This document shows, in pieces, positions 8,097 to 16,724 of a stretch of DNA of 41,180 nucleotides (position 1 is the first letter of the stretch; each line of letters starts with the position of its first letter). The notes under the pieces were generated by a model. That model searched no databases. It had not been told where the DNA came from and was given only the letters and a program-made list of their open reading frames with translations. Source of the DNA: Planctomycetota bacterium (GTDB taxonomy: Bacteria; Planctomycetota; SZUA-567; H5-PLA8); the NCBI GenBank assembly GCA_026692735.1, contig JAPLOD010000687.1, forward strand, positions 1-41,180, in the 5' to 3' direction. A program made the position numbers and the translations under genes.

Positions 8097-9383
8097 TCAT
8101 TTCTTCTCATATCTGGCAGTCTTCAACACGGTCGGGGACATCGTGGCCAGATCGTTCCGGAACTTCGGCGCATCGTCCTTGGCGCAGGCCAGAGACAGCC
8201 CTCCGCCATCCAGCGCGGCCGTGAAACGCCGGATGACCTCGCCCGACGTCAAGGTCATCACCTCGCCCTCGAACGTCACCTTGCCCTCCGCCGCGGCGCC
8301 GTTGGAGTCCTTGTAGCTAAACGAGCCGTCGGCCTTGACGACCAGCGTTTCCGACAGGAAAGGGTTGGGCTTGTGCACGAACGTGCCCACGAGGGCCTCC
8401 ACGCTTTTCACGGGCACCGCTGCCGGTTGGGGTGGCGTTACCTTGGCGACCTTCGCAGGCTCGGGGGGCGGGGCGGGCGGAAGGGGCGGACCCGCAATTG
8501 GTTCCGGCGGGTTGTCTTTCTTTGGGGTGGCGGCGGGTGCCTCAACCCTCTTCAACCACAGGGCGGGCTGGCGTTCCTGCGGCGGCATACGCCCAAGTAT
8601 GTCACTGGGTTTGATGACGTCCGCGGGCCGGCGGGTCAGCTCGACGCCGCCTGCGACGGGGCGCGCCGTGAAGTACCGTTTATGCTCCGGGCCGATGAAG
8701 GTCAGCTCATCGTCGGTCCGCAGCAATGTGCCGTTCTGGACGGTCCCATCTCCGGTGACATACCCGAAGCACCCGTCCGCCGTGAGCACCAGGCAGTCTT
8801 TTGTCTTCCCGTCGAGGAAGTACGTACCGGCCAGGTCGGCGAACGAACCCTGGGGCTTGGTGGCGGGGGGTTGAGCCGGCGGGACGCCTGCCGCCGGCGT
8901 TTGACTCCGGACGACCGGCTCCTGGACTGTTGTGGCAGGTTCTTGGGCCGGGGCCTTCGGCGGCGGCTTGAACTCCGGCCGGCCCTTCTTCTTCCAGTTC
9001 GCCTCGCAAAGGTACAGGATCTGCGTCTCGAAGTCGCTGGTGGGCGGCAGCTCGCCCATCAGGGAGCCTTTGACCGGCCGGTCGTCCTCGCGGCGCCACA
9101 GCTTCATATCGTGGCCTTTGTGCTCGTAATGGAAGAAGCGCTTGGTCTGGCCTGCGGTCAAGGTGACGTGTTCGTCGTCCGCGCGGATCGTCCCGGAAAC
9201 ATGCTGGCCGTTCGGCCCATAAAGGTCGAAGGTGCGGTCCGCGCGCATGGTGAGGACGTACGTGACCGCGTCGCCGTCCAGGTAGAACGTCTTGAACAGC
9301 TTGGCCTTGTTGTCGTCCACTCCCCAGGCCGCGAAGGTCAACACGCCCAGCCAGGCACACGCTGCGATGCCACTCCGCTGCAT
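8097..9383 (-). CDS. Secreted protein with three copies of a small beta domain
   Basis: The 428-residue protein has a signal peptide (MQRSGIAACAWLGVLTFAAW). I do not recognise a named family. Three segments share one pattern: a short start (LFKTFYLDG / LAGTYFLDG / LVGTFVHKP), then L-x-x-x-ADG-x-F, then a turn with a G, then an E/D-x-x-TL or LTFIG strand, then a (K/I)R(F/Y)F(T/H) motif. They lie near residues 27-100, 185-270 and 340-425. Pro-rich linkers separate them (PPPKAPAQEPATTVQEP and PPLPPAPPPEPAKVAK). This suggests three lipocalin-like or META-type small beta barrels on flexible spacers in the periplasm or outside the cell. Function is unknown. It is divergent from the MFS permease gene. 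Confidence 0.75.
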   Translation of the reverse strand: MQRSGIAACAWLGVLTFAAWGVDDNKAKLFKTFYLDGDAVTYVLTMRADRTFDLYGPNGQHVSGTIRADDEHVTLTAGQTKRFFHYEHKGHDMKLWRREDDRPVKGSLMGELPPTSDFETQILYLCEANWKKKGRPEFKPPPKAPAQEPATTVQEPVVRSQTPAAGVPPAQPPATKPQGSFADLAGTYFLDGKTKDCLVLTADGCFGYVTGDGTVQNGTLLRTDDELTFIGPEHKRYFTARPVAGGVELTRRPADVIKPSDILGRMPPQERQPALWLKRVEAPAATPKKDNPPEPIAGPPLPPAPPPEPAKVAKVTPPQPAAVPVKSVEALVGTFVHKPNPFLSETLVVKADGSFSYKDSNGAAAEGKVTFEGEVMTLTSGEVIRRFTAALDGGGLSLACAKDDAPKFRNDLATMSPTVLKTARYEKK

Positions 9384-9565
9384 ACGCGTCAGTCCTCCTC
9401 AAACAGCACGGCCGTAGTATAGGGTCGCGGCCACGCCACTTCAATGTACCGCGTCTTGCCGCCGGTAGCGAGTGCCAGGGCGCGCCTGCCACGGGCGGCT
9501 GTTTCCTGCTGTTTGCATCCGGTGGGAAAATCGGTTAGCCTCCCGCGTTCCTCAAGGAATCGGCT

Positions 9566-10789
9566 ATGGAAGACGGAAGAGCCATCCCCTTCGTCCGGAC
9601 GCGCCTGTTCGGGCAGATGTTCCTGCAGTTTGCCATCCAGGGCGCGTACGCTCCTGTGCTCGGCAGGTACCTGGAGACTCTCGGCCTTACCCCGACGCAG
9701 CAGGGCTTTGTGCTTCTGGCCGGCTGCGTGGCGCCAGTCATCCTGCCGCTCATCGCCGGGCAGAGCGTGGACCGGTGGTTCCCCGGGCAGAAGGTCTTGA
9801 GCGTGTGTTATTTCCTGACCGGCGGCCTGCTGATCGCGGCGGGCACCGTGCGCGACTGCACGCCGCTGATCTGGCTGTCGTTCCTGGTGGCGATGTTCTT
9901 CGTCCCGACGATGGCGCTGGCCAACGCCTTGTCGTTCCACCATCTCGCCGACGCCCGGCGCGACTTTCCCATCGTCCGCGTCGGCGGCACCTTGGGCTAT
10001 ATCGGAGCAGGCTGGCTGCTCACAGCCTGGATGAAGGCCATGCAGGCGTACGGCGTTGACCGGTCGCTCGGCGACAGCCTGTACCTCGCGGGCCTCATCG
10101 CGTTCGTCAACGCGTTCTACTGCCTGACGCTGCCGGACACGCCGCCCAAACGCGACGCGGCCGAGAAGTTCGCGCTGGGCAAGGTGCTGGCCATGCTCAA
10201 AGACCCGTCGTTCGCGGTGCTCAGCGTGCTCTCGTTTGTCATGATGATCTTCGCCTCGTTCTACTATTTCAAGACCAGCAACTTCATGCCCACGGTCGGC
10301 GTACCGGATGAGTGGATCTCGACGGTCATGAGCGTGGGGCAGGTTTTCGAGATCGGGATGATGTTCCTGCTGGCCTGGCTCTACCGCCGCCTGGGCGCCA
10401 AGGGCATCATCACCCTGGGCCTGGTATGCTGGCTGGCGCGCTTCACCATCTTTGCCATGTATCCGCAACGAGGGCCGGTGGTCGCTGCGCAGATCCTCCA
10501 CGGCGCATGCTTCGCCTTCGCCCTCGCCGCGACGATGATCTACGTTGACCGCATCTGCACCCCGGACGTGCGCGGCAGCATGCAGAGCTTCCTGGGCTGG
10601 GTGATGGGCCTCGGCACGTTGCTGGGCGCGTGGGTCAGCAGCGCTGTGCAGGACGCCTATACCGTTGGCAAGGTCGCCAACTGGCCGCGCATCTGGACTG
10701 TGCCGGCGGTCGGCATGGCGGTGGTCCTCGTGGTCTTCGTCGTCGCCTTCCGAGCACGCGATACGGAGGAGAAAGCTGCTGGCTCTTAG
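9566..10789 (+). CDS. MFS permease, nucleoside:H+ symporter-like (NHS family)
   Basis: The 407-residue protein has about 12 hydrophobic segments and an AAGGA ribosome site upstream of the ATG. The N-terminus (LFGQMFLQFAIQGAYAPVLGRYLETLGLTP) and the loop motif FPIVRVGGTLGYIGAGW match the NupG/XapB-type nucleoside:H+ symporter branch. Many planctomycete and lentisphaeral genomes carry such permeases near sugar-catabolic genes. Substrate (nucleoside, sugar or another small polar compound) cannot be assigned from sequence. The last codons and the stop lie in a tandem heptamer array: the TAG is the start of its second unit, so the C-terminal Gly-Ser is repeat-derived. Confidence 0.8.
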   Translation: MEDGRAIPFVRTRLFGQMFLQFAIQGAYAPVLGRYLETLGLTPTQQGFVLLAGCVAPVILPLIAGQSVDRWFPGQKVLSVCYFLTGGLLIAAGTVRDCTPLIWLSFLVAMFFVPTMALANALSFHHLADARRDFPIVRVGGTLGYIGAGWLLTAWMKAMQAYGVDRSLGDSLYLAGLIAFVNAFYCLTLPDTPPKRDAAEKFALGKVLAMLKDPSFAVLSVLSFVMMIFASFYYFKTSNFMPTVGVPDEWISTVMSVGQVFEIGMMFLLAWLYRRLGAKGIITLGLVCWLARFTIFAMYPQRGPVVAAQILHGACFAFALAATMIYVDRICTPDVRGSMQSFLGWVMGLGTLLGAWVSSAVQDAYTVGKVANWPRIWTVPAVGMAVVLVVFVVAFRARDTEEKAAGS

Positions 10790-10835
10790 CTCTTGGCTAT
10801 TGGCTCTTGGCTCTTAGCTCTTGGCTCCTGGCTCT
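10780..10835. repeat. Heptamer array B, TGGCTCT units, overlapping the MFS stop codon
   Basis: There are eight contiguous 7-bp units: TGGCTCT, TAGCTCT, TGGCTAT, TGGCTCT, TGGCTCT, TAGCTCT, TGGCTCC, TGGCTCT. The permease stop codon (10787-10789) is the TAG of unit two. It is the longest uninterrupted array of this unit in the window. Confidence 0.9.
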
Positions 10836-10861
10836 TGGTCAAGAACCAATGGCCGCGTTCT

Positions 10862-10882
10862 TCTGCGTGCATCCGCGGTTTC
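10862..10882. repeat. Dispersed word TCTGCGTGCATCCGCG, copy 1
   Basis: TCTGCGTGCATCCGCG is followed by GTTTC. An identical 16-bp word occurs at 28399-28414. This copy ends one base before the stop codon of the minus-strand gene at 10884. Confidence 0.65.
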
Positions 10883-10883
10883 A

Positions 10884-13850
10884 CTACTTTGCCGGCGCGC
10901 TCTTGTTCTCCAGTTCCTTGAGTGCCTGCTGCAGGCGCTTGCTCTCGGGGCTGTCGGCCGGAAAGAGCGCCTTCACATCCACAGGGACGGCATCGGCCGC
11001 GGCGCGCGAAAGCTTCTTGCCGCAGAGATCAATCAGCTCCTCAAGCCGCGCCACCAGCACCTTCGTCTCGGCCTTGGTCCTGACCGCCTCCGCGAAGCAG
11101 CGCAGCGCTTCGGCCCTGTCATCGGCCGTCCACTGCTCCTTGCGTTTCAGGGCCGCGAGCCTGGCCTGGTTCAGACGCGCGAGGAAGACGCCCCGGAAGT
11201 TCTCGGGCTTGGCCTCCGTTGACTGCTTCTCCAGCCACGCGACGAAGGGGAGTTCCTCCTTCTTCTTGGCGGCCAGCGTCGCCAGTTGGTCGCACCAGCG
11301 CTGGACGAAGCTGCGCGCGGGGTTGGTGCTGAGCAGCGCAGCGACGTGCTCCTGGAGCGTGGCCAGATCGTCAGCGGCCAGGGCCTTGTCCATCTGCGCG
11401 CCGGTATGCTGCCGCGCATGGACGCGAGCCGCGTAGCGCAACGCGGGGTCCTCAAGGACTGTGCCACTGCTGGCTTGTCCAGCAGTGCTGTTCTGCGCTT
11501 TCTGCCAGAGAGCCGCGGCTTCCGCCGTGTCGCCGGCGAGCCATTTTGGCACGCTCGCCAGGTATTCAGCGGGGGGAATGACCTTTTCGCCTTCCTTGAC
11601 GAGCGGACCTTTGGCCGCTTCGTAGGGCACGCGCCTCGCGGGTGTCTTGCGCAGACAGAACTGCGGGTCGCCGATGATCATCAGGCGCCAGGGATAGCCG
11701 AAATACTGTCCCGTCCGCTGGCGGAAGGCCGCGCTGAATGGCGCACCGGCGGCGATTCGTGGCGCGTAGTACCGCGGCGGCTGGAAGGAGGAGAGGAAAG
11801 GCTCCGCCACCGAGCCGAAGTAGAAGAACGCCCCGCCCCAGACTGCGCGCCCGGCCAGAGTGTCGGGATCGTAGGGGTTGCCGGCCGAACCGGAGTGCGT
11901 CACGTGGATGGCTACAGGCCCGCCGACGGGAAAATCGTCCGTCGTGCCGCCTCCGCCGCCGACGGACCAGTCGCCGGTGCCGCCGGACGAGTTGATCGTG
12001 AGGAGCTGCATGCGATTCCAGGGGAAGACTTGCGCGCGGAACGTCTCGATCGAGGCGCCGGAACCTTTGAGGTGCGTGACGGCGAAGCGGTCCTTCCACT
12101 GCGTTTCCGAGAAGTCCATCCTGTACGCGCCCCAGATGGACTTGGGGTCCAGGCCGTAGGTGTTGAACAGGAGCGCCGAATCGGGTTGCAGGAACAGCGA
12201 ACAGGCGGCCTGGTAGGCGCTGCGCGCGGCGTCGCCCAGCAGGCGGCCCGTGACAGCGCTGCGCGTGGAGTCTTCGTCGCGGCCGAGCAGGTCGTCGAGC
12301 GCGTAGGTGTTGCCGAACTTGTAGCCGTCTTGAGTGCCCGCGTACCGGTAGGGATACTGCCCCGCCAGGGTCACATGGCCCCAGCCCGTGCTCCCGTCCA
12401 CACCCCAGCGTTCCAGACCCGCGCAGACCTGGCGCGCCAGCGCGAGGGCGGCGTCTTTTGACAGTTGGTCGCCGGGCTTGGCCGCGCGCGCGTCTTTGCC
12501 CTGGCCGATCTGCGGCAGGGGCAGGAATTCGAATCCCTGGAAACGCCCGGCCGCCAGAGAGGGCTGGACGCCCGACGCCTTCAACGCCGCGCGCAGAGCA
12601 TCCGCATCCCACCCCTCCTGCCTCACCGCCGGACGAGCGGGGAGGGCGTGCGACTCCACCCAGCTATTGGCCATGGCGCCCCAGATATGCTCCGGATGCA
12701 GTTCAGGCAGGGGCGGTTCCGCGGGCGCGACGACGATCTGCGCGGGCTTGAACGCGGCAATGAACTTCGGCGCGTAGAGTTCGTCCTTCATGAGCACCGG
12801 GAAGAACGTCTTGTCCGTCCAGCAGGAGATCGCCTTCGCGAACGAGAGCACGTTCGGCGCCAGGACGACCACATCCAGCACCTGGCGCTCTTCCCATTTC
12901 TTGCGCGCGGGATTCGGCTGGCCTTCCGCCAGCGCGCGCATGGCTCGCGCGGTGCGGTATAGCGTCGGGCTTTCGCCTGGGGAAGCGGCACCACCGCTCG
13001 CGGTCTGCTCGGCGGCCTGCCAGAGCTTGAGCGCTTCGTCCCGGAGGCCGTTGGCGTAGGCCTCGTCGGCCACGTCAAGATACGCATCGGCGGCGACGCG
13101 GCCGACAGGCGCTTCCTTGCGGATCTTCTCGACCAACTGTTGCCGCTCTGTGTTGAAGTCCAGCTCCATGATGACGAAGTTGAGCATCGCCGCGGCGTGC
13201 AGGCATTCGTCCTGCGTCATGGGCCGCGCCAACAGCGCTTTCACGCGTTCACGCGCCGTCTGCGCAGCCTTGGGGTCCTTCTCCGCGGCCGCAACGCCGG
13301 CCAACAGCTCCTTGAACTGCGCTTTCAGATCGGCGGGGAGGGGCTTCAGGTCGGGATCGGGGAGGATCCCCGGCTTGGGCAGCGCGGCCTTCGCCTTCTC
13401 GTCGAGCGGCTCGGGCTTCTCCAGGATTCGCGACAGGAGCGGTTTCAGGCCGGCGCGCAGCGGCGGCACTTCCTCAACCGCGATCGGCTCGCCTTTGGCC
13501 GTCAGGAACAGAAAGCCGCCCCTCGGCGCAAAAGGGAAGGCCTTCAAGGCCGCGCTGCCGTGCCAAAGCATCACGCGGTGGCATTTCTCAAGGAGCGTCG
13601 TGAGCACCGCGTCTGGCGCTGTGGCGCGATCCGCCGGATCGCGGCCCGACCCGGCGGGTCGAGCTGCCAGCCAGTGGCCGGCGTCGAGCGAACCGACGTC
13701 GGCCGGGTGGCGAACCAGGACGACGACGGGCTTCCCGTCGCCCTCAGCCGCGTGCAGTTCGGCGGTGAGGTCGTCAGACCAGGGCAGCGGCTCAGCGGCG
13801 CTACCGGACAGGCAGGCGCACAGCGTCAAAGCGGCGAGGCGAGTCAGCAT
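10884..13850 (-). CDS. Large secreted protein with caspase/peptidase C25-like C-terminal region
   Basis: The 988-residue protein has a signal peptide (MLTRLAALTLCACLSGSAAE). The first ~130 residues (PLPWSDDLTAELHAAEGDGKPVVVLV) look thioredoxin-like but lack CxxC. A helical region to about 330 contains a TPR-like element (AYANGLRDEALKLWQAAEQ). Residues about 330-735 resemble C25/gingipain-like or TIGR03790-like caspase folds: WVDVVVLAPN-type start, a His in AIHVTHSG (about 648), the segment WGGAFFYFGSVAEPFL (about 670), and the closing IGDPQFCLR (about 726). A catalytic Cys in the usual small-residue context is not obvious, since the segment has GGAFFYFGS where active members have a Cys. It may therefore be inactive. 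The C-terminus is helical, Lys/Ala-rich. The assignment is an inference from motif order. Confidence 0.6.
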   Translation of the reverse strand: MLTRLAALTLCACLSGSAAEPLPWSDDLTAELHAAEGDGKPVVVLVRHPADVGSLDAGHWLAARPAGSGRDPADRATAPDAVLTTLLEKCHRVMLWHGSAALKAFPFAPRGGFLFLTAKGEPIAVEEVPPLRAGLKPLLSRILEKPEPLDEKAKAALPKPGILPDPDLKPLPADLKAQFKELLAGVAAAEKDPKAAQTARERVKALLARPMTQDECLHAAAMLNFVIMELDFNTERQQLVEKIRKEAPVGRVAADAYLDVADEAYANGLRDEALKLWQAAEQTASGGAASPGESPTLYRTARAMRALAEGQPNPARKKWEERQVLDVVVLAPNVLSFAKAISCWTDKTFFPVLMKDELYAPKFIAAFKPAQIVVAPAEPPLPELHPEHIWGAMANSWVESHALPARPAVRQEGWDADALRAALKASGVQPSLAAGRFQGFEFLPLPQIGQGKDARAAKPGDQLSKDAALALARQVCAGLERWGVDGSTGWGHVTLAGQYPYRYAGTQDGYKFGNTYALDDLLGRDEDSTRSAVTGRLLGDAARSAYQAACSLFLQPDSALLFNTYGLDPKSIWGAYRMDFSETQWKDRFAVTHLKGSGASIETFRAQVFPWNRMQLLTINSSGGTGDWSVGGGGGTTDDFPVGGPVAIHVTHSGSAGNPYDPDTLAGRAVWGGAFFYFGSVAEPFLSSFQPPRYYAPRIAAGAPFSAAFRQRTGQYFGYPWRLMIIGDPQFCLRKTPARRVPYEAAKGPLVKEGEKVIPPAEYLASVPKWLAGDTAEAAALWQKAQNSTAGQASSGTVLEDPALRYAARVHARQHTGAQMDKALAADDLATLQEHVAALLSTNPARSFVQRWCDQLATLAAKKKEELPFVAWLEKQSTEAKPENFRGVFLARLNQARLAALKRKEQWTADDRAEALRCFAEAVRTKAETKVLVARLEELIDLCGKKLSRAAADAVPVDVKALFPADSPESKRLQQALKELENKSAPAK

Positions 13851-13887
13851 GGCTTCTATAGATAAACCACGGAGGGCGCTGGTCGTC

Positions 13888-13908
13888 CTGCAATTTGGCG
13901 AATTGCAG
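13888..13908. repeat. Inverted repeat CTGCAATT / AATTGCAG
   Basis: A perfect 8-bp stem with a 5-base loop (TGGCG) lies in the 102-bp gap between two minus-strand genes. No T-run follows on either strand, so it may be a repeat hairpin rather than a terminator. Confidence 0.5.
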
Positions 13909-13952
13909 TACAGGGACAGGCGCCTGAAAACGAGCAGTGAACCCGATACCCG

Positions 13953-15221
13953 TCACTTCGTGAGCACGACGTGATACGCCTGGTTCTCCTCCACCTTCGG
14001 CAGGTTGATACGCAACGTCTCGCCCTGCTGTTCAACCGTGAAGTCCTTGAAAGCTGGAATCTCCGCGTCGACCAGCGGCTTGTCGAGGTTCGTGTTCGGT
14101 ATCAGCCGCACCTGCACGTTGTACTTCGGCATCGCGCGTTCCTTCAGTTCCAGCGTCACGGGGCGCGCGCTCTTCTCCACGCTGCCAAGCAGTATCTCGC
14201 GCCGGTCCGCGCTCTTGCTGGCCAGGCAGGCGAGCGACTTGCTGTTGCCGCTGCTCTCGACGCGCGTCTGGCCCTTCGCCGCGGCGTACAGCCTGTAGAC
14301 GTGATAGACGGGGTACGGCTCGCCCTTGGGCGTCACGATGCCGCCGAGGTAATCGTCTTCATCGCCCCAGTTGGCGCGGCAGGCGCGCTCGACCGGGTAC
14401 ACATTCTCCAGGTAATAAAACCAGATCACCGCGAGCCCCGGATGCAGGCGGCCCGGCTTCTTGGGCCCCGCGCCCCATTCGTCGCAATGGATTTCCTTGA
14501 TCTTCTGCTCCGGGTATTCCTTGAGGAACTCGCGCATCTTGCCGAGCTTCCACTTGGCCTGTTCCGGCCAGTTCGGATCCCAGCCCGTGTAGTGCCAGGC
14601 GAGGTAGTTGCATTCGAGCTTGTTGTCGCGGCAGTAGTTCAGGAACGCCTGGTACTTTTCGTAGCTGGGGAACGCGAAGCCCGGCCCGCAGATCTGCGCG
14701 TCCTTCTCCGCTTCGCGCAATGCCTTGAACGCGTGGCCGTACAGCTCGTAGTACCTCTCAATCGGCTTGTGGCTGATGTCCGGTTCGTTGACCGGTTCCC
14801 AGATCACCGTCGCGGCGGCCTTGCCGGTCTCGGTCACAAGCTTCTTTACATCGGCTTCGTAGTTCGCCCAGTCGAACTCCTCCCACTTCTTGCCCTTCGC
14901 CGGACCGCAGCCGATCAGGTCGCTCATGACCAGCTTGTACGCCGCACCGAGTTTCTCGACGCGGCCGATCGCGCCCGTCAGTCCGCTCTTGATGCGCCCG
15001 CGGAACTGGTGTCCTATCCGCCACAGCGACGGATTCAGCGGCTGGATAAGCTCATCGGCAAACTCGTCCCTCAGCCCGCCCAGAAACCCCGTGCGCGGAC
15101 TGACAGGCCCCATTTCCTTGTCGAAATCCACGCTCAGCGTCACAGGTTCCGGCTCTCCAGCCCGCGCGGGCGGCGCCATGCAACAGACCAGCAGTAACAC
15201 GACGAACGCCATTCGTGCCAT
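13953..15221 (-). CDS. Secreted GH39-like glycoside hydrolase (clan GH-A fold)
   Basis: The 422-residue protein starts at ATG 15221, preceded by GGAGGGTGAA. A signal peptide (MARMAFVVLLLVCCMAPPARA) is followed by a (beta/alpha)8-type domain. WEPVNEPD places the acid/base Glu146 after Asn in the clan GH-A manner. EIHCDEWGAG places the probable nucleophile Glu248 about 100 residues later. A small beta domain closes the protein (VTLELKERAMPKYNV... LRINLPKVEENQAYHVVL), as in GH39 and GH51-like enzymes. A beta-xylosidase or alpha-L-iduronidase-type activity is possible; substrate is unknown. It is probably exported to act on plant or algal polysaccharide fragments. The downstream neighbour on the same strand is the C25-like protein, the upstream one a 58-residue protein. 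Confidence 0.75.
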   Translation of the reverse strand: MARMAFVVLLLVCCMAPPARAGEPEPVTLSVDFDKEMGPVSPRTGFLGGLRDEFADELIQPLNPSLWRIGHQFRGRIKSGLTGAIGRVEKLGAAYKLVMSDLIGCGPAKGKKWEEFDWANYEADVKKLVTETGKAAATVIWEPVNEPDISHKPIERYYELYGHAFKALREAEKDAQICGPGFAFPSYEKYQAFLNYCRDNKLECNYLAWHYTGWDPNWPEQAKWKLGKMREFLKEYPEQKIKEIHCDEWGAGPKKPGRLHPGLAVIWFYYLENVYPVERACRANWGDEDDYLGGIVTPKGEPYPVYHVYRLYAAAKGQTRVESSGNSKSLACLASKSADRREILLGSVEKSARPVTLELKERAMPKYNVQVRLIPNTNLDKPLVDAEIPAFKDFTVEQQGETLRINLPKVEENQAYHVVLTK

Positions 15222-15263
15222 TTCACCCTCCGCCGTTGGACGCCTCACCCCGCCCCGCCAAGT

Positions 15264-15440
15264 CTATTTTGGGGATTCCGGCTTGCTCTGCTCGGGCGCC
15301 TGCTCTTTGGTCTTGAGCTCCGCCTGATATGCCTTCCAGCCCTGGCACCAGCCCGTGTGCCAGCGCCACAGGCGCGCGAGCCACGACTCCGGCTTGCGTT
15401 CCGCGTAGCGACGCATAAAGCATCGTTCACAGTGCGCCAC
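15264..15440 (-). CDS. Small conserved Trp/Cys-rich protein (58 aa)
   Basis: This short frame starts at GTG 15440, with AAGGA about 9 bp upstream, and ends at TAG 15264. The N-terminus VAHCERCFMRRYAER has a CxxC pair. The central part LARLWRWHTGWCQGWKAYQ is rich in Trp and holds a third Cys. The tail is Lys/Glu/Gln/Pro-rich. I recall very similar 50-70-residue proteins (CxxC, then LWRWHTxWCPGWKxY) in several anaerobic and deep-branching bacteria. That similarity, the ribosome site and the fit between two genes support it as real. No function is known to me. A small metal- or redox-binding protein is an inference from the Cys residues. An ATG at 15416 is an alternative start but would drop the CxxC. 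Confidence 0.65.
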   Translation of the reverse strand: MAHCERCFMRRYAERKPESWLARLWRWHTGWCQGWKAYQAELKTKEQAPEQSKPESPK

Positions 15441-15470
15441 GTGCCACCGTCCTTCCCGTCAAATGCCGCT

Positions 15471-16685
15471 CTACTGCTTGCCGCCCTTCTCTAGCGCCTC
15501 GACCACCTTTGCCGCGATGAGCTCATGGCCCGGCTTGCCCATGTGCGTCTTGTCGTCGCAGTAGAGCCGCTCCTTGTTCTCCTTGCCCGCTTCGTGGAAG
15601 GCCGCATAGATGTCGCAGATGCCGGCGTTCTTCTCCGCGGCGGCTTTGCGGCAGGCTTCGGCCATGTCGGCCATCGAGTCCCACTTGCTGACGGCGGGAC
15701 AGGTCGTGATGATCAGCACGTCGGCCTTGCCTTTCGTGGCGCGGCGAATCCGGTCCACGGCGTCCTTCTGCGCGTCCAGGAACAACTCGCCCGTCATCTT
15801 CGAATCGTGATCGTTGAAACCGTAGCACACCGTGACCAGATCGGGTTCCGGCGCCTCTTTCAGCCAGCGCGGCATGACGATCAGGCCATGGCGCAGCAGC
15901 GAACCGCCCACTGCGGGGTTCACGATCGTGGCCTCGACGCCGAATTTCTCCTTCAGCGTGCTCTTCAGGATCGTCGGCCAGTTGGTGGCCTTGTTGGCCC
16001 AGTGAGCGTAGTCGGTCAGCGAATCGCCCATCGTCACGATGGTGATGGGCTGCTTGGCCTTCACCTTCGCCAGCACGCGGGCGAGCGGCGCGCCGTCGGG
16101 TTTGTACTCGTTGGCGTCGAGCTCCAGCGCCGGCTCAAGGCGGATTTCGTCAACCGCGTAGGAATGCGCCGCGTAGTCCTTCCAGAAGAACCATTTCCCG
16201 ATCCAGACATTGCCGAGCTTTGACGGCGCATTGCCGTTCTTCGGGTCAATCAGCCTGGCCTGCGGATGCGGCAGCGCGGGAACCAGATCGCGCCAGGCGA
16301 CCGTGATCTTCTTCCAGTCCGTGCTGTCAATGGGGAAGGCATACGTGTAGCGCAAGTCGTAGTTTTCGTTCCAGACAAACTGCAGGCCGCCGAGATGGTT
16401 TGAGCCGTCGCCTTTCACCCAGAACGAGAAGCCCGCCGCCGCGTCCCATTCGGGCTTGCCGCGCGCCTTGCCCATGAACCAGACGCCGCTGCACTGGTCG
16501 CTGAAGGAGAACTTGACGGCCTTCCCGACCTTGCCCTCGACCAGGTCAAGAGCGCCCTTCTCCTTCGGTGGCGCGAAGGACACATCGTCCATCGAATCTA
16601 TCAGCGCGCCTTCGCCCGAGTAGCCGGCCTGCGCCAGCAGAGCCAGCAGCACCGCCACCCACAGCGTCGCATTCCGTGATCTCAT
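15471..16685 (-). CDS. Secreted SGNH/GDSL hydrolase with N-terminal carbohydrate-binding-like domain
   Basis: The 404-residue protein starts at ATG 16685 with GGAGG 7 bp upstream. A signal peptide (TLWVAVLLALLAQAG) leads to a beta-sandwich of the CBM11/CIA30 type (about 30-190; GFSFWVKGDGSNHLGGLQFVW and WKKITVAWRDL). A complete SGNH hydrolase follows: block I GDSLTD (Ser222), block II Gly in NPAVGGS (about 260), block III GFND (Asn291) and block V DDKTH (Asp378, His381). Such enzymes are usually carbohydrate or acyl esterases. A role in removing acetyl or similar esters from polysaccharides fits the neighbouring GH39-like enzyme. The 58-residue gene lies 30 bp downstream. Confidence 0.85.
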   Translation of the reverse strand: MRSRNATLWVAVLLALLAQAGYSGEGALIDSMDDVSFAPPKEKGALDLVEGKVGKAVKFSFSDQCSGVWFMGKARGKPEWDAAAGFSFWVKGDGSNHLGGLQFVWNENYDLRYTYAFPIDSTDWKKITVAWRDLVPALPHPQARLIDPKNGNAPSKLGNVWIGKWFFWKDYAAHSYAVDEIRLEPALELDANEYKPDGAPLARVLAKVKAKQPITIVTMGDSLTDYAHWANKATNWPTILKSTLKEKFGVEATIVNPAVGGSLLRHGLIVMPRWLKEAPEPDLVTVCYGFNDHDSKMTGELFLDAQKDAVDRIRRATKGKADVLIITTCPAVSKWDSMADMAEACRKAAAEKNAGICDIYAAFHEAGKENKERLYCDDKTHMGKPGHELIAAKVVEALEKGGKQ

Positions 16686-16724
16686 CTGCAATCCTCCATG
16701 CTCCATTGACTACACCAGCACTTG

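Noticed and set aside
9389-10501. 370-codon minus-strand frame opposite the MFS permease
   Set aside because: The plus strand encodes about 12 membrane segments and family motifs; the antisense product is hydrophilic His/Gln/Arg noise.
10780-10835. CRISPR array
   Set aside because: The units are 7 bp with no spacers; no Cas gene is nearby. The same applies to the other heptamer arrays.
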